Origin: Thermoplasmatales archaeon ex4484_6
Lineage (GTDB): Archaea; Thermoplasmatota; Penumbrarchaeia; Penumbrarchaeales; Penumbrarchaeaceae
DNA: 22,280 bases
Assembly (NCBI GenBank): GCA_002254385.1
Contig: NJDO01000015.1
Location: 1-22,280 of the forward strand
Reading direction: 5' to 3'
The notes under the pieces were generated by a model that worked only from the letters and a program-made list of their open reading frames with translations, did no database searches and had not been told where the DNA came from. Positions 22,210-22,280 of the stretch are shown piece by piece (positions within the stretch are counted from its first letter, which is position 1; each line of letters begins with the position of its first letter). Both the position numbers and the translations under genes were made by a program.

Positions 22210-22280
22210 TTGCAGGAATACAGCTCGAGGAAAGGACCCGGAAGGGCCGTATCAGCAAGGTACTTCCCGCTTCTCGTGAT
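22210..22280 (+). CDS. Start of an unidentified gene, cut by the window edge
   Basis: A frame open to the end of the window starts at TTG 22210, about 8-10 bases after AAAGGAG, and is preceded by its own TATA box. Only about 23 residues are visible (basic start QEYSSRKGPGRAVSARYF, then a hydrophobic turn). This could be a cytoplasmic lead before a membrane helix. GTG 22201 is an alternative start in the same frame. Too little is present to identify it. Confidence 0.45.
   Translation, partial: MQEYSSRKGPGRAVSARYFPLLV

Overview
The window looks like a chromosomal segment of a euryarchaeal archaeon, most likely from the Thermoplasmata (Thermoplasmatota) or a close relative. The evidence is a Cdc6/Orc1 initiator, a proteasome alpha-type subunit, an EMC3/YidC-like DUF106 insertase, an archaeal-type riboflavin synthase (RibC), an archaeal RibL-type FAD synthetase domain, a DUF6015-like small protein, and an aconitase-X swivel subunit. 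TATA-like boxes sit 22-30 bp upstream of several starts, and both leaderless and GGAGG/GGTGAT-led starts occur. Coding density is high, third codon positions are G/C-rich, and TTG/GTG starts are frequent. No IS element, CRISPR array, rRNA or phage gene was seen. No gap between genes exceeds about 210 bases.

Layout. Bases 171-1251 (+) hold a six-span membrane protein overlapping a J-domain gene; the reading frames suggest one gene split by a single-base frameshift. Bases 1246-3172 (-) hold tRNA-His(GTG), the EMC3/YidC-like insertase and purC, apparently read from one strong promoter. Bases 3185-4274 (-) hold a two-gene unit, a DUF457-like membrane hydrolase and a NYN-domain nuclease. Bases 4433-5548 (-) hold an extended-SDR epimerase-like protein that lacks the catalytic Tyr/Lys pair. 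Divergent to it, 5685-8384 (+) holds two exported proteins: an anchored Ig-like protein and a phospholipase-B/C45-like Ntn hydrolase. A zinc-ribbon protein (8434-8961) and a TPR protein (9006-9917) follow.

Bases 9975-12126 (+) form a compact flavin operon: a RibB-RibL fusion (dihydroxybutanone-phosphate synthase plus FAD synthetase), RibC (riboflavin synthase) and RibH (lumazine synthase). Converging on it (-) is a proteasome alpha-like protein with a C-terminal helix-hairpin-helix extension, preceded by a charged coiled-coil protein. A DUF6015-like gene and a 1236-residue cell-surface glycoprotein follow on the + strand; the latter has tandem Ig/cadherin-like repeats, a PKD-like domain, one membrane anchor and a long cytoplasmic tail. 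Then come cdc6 and a membrane zinc-ribbon gene (-). The last unit (+) holds an unrecognised Pro-tailed protein, the phosphomevalonate dehydratase small subunit (AcnX swivel domain) and an SCP2-like protein, followed by a gene cut by the window edge.

The most interesting items are the proteasome alpha-HhH protein, the RibB-RibL fusion, the SDR pseudoenzyme with a 9-bp inverted repeat beside its start, the possible leaderless uORF plus hairpin ahead of the surface glycoprotein, and the probable membrane-anchored J-protein.
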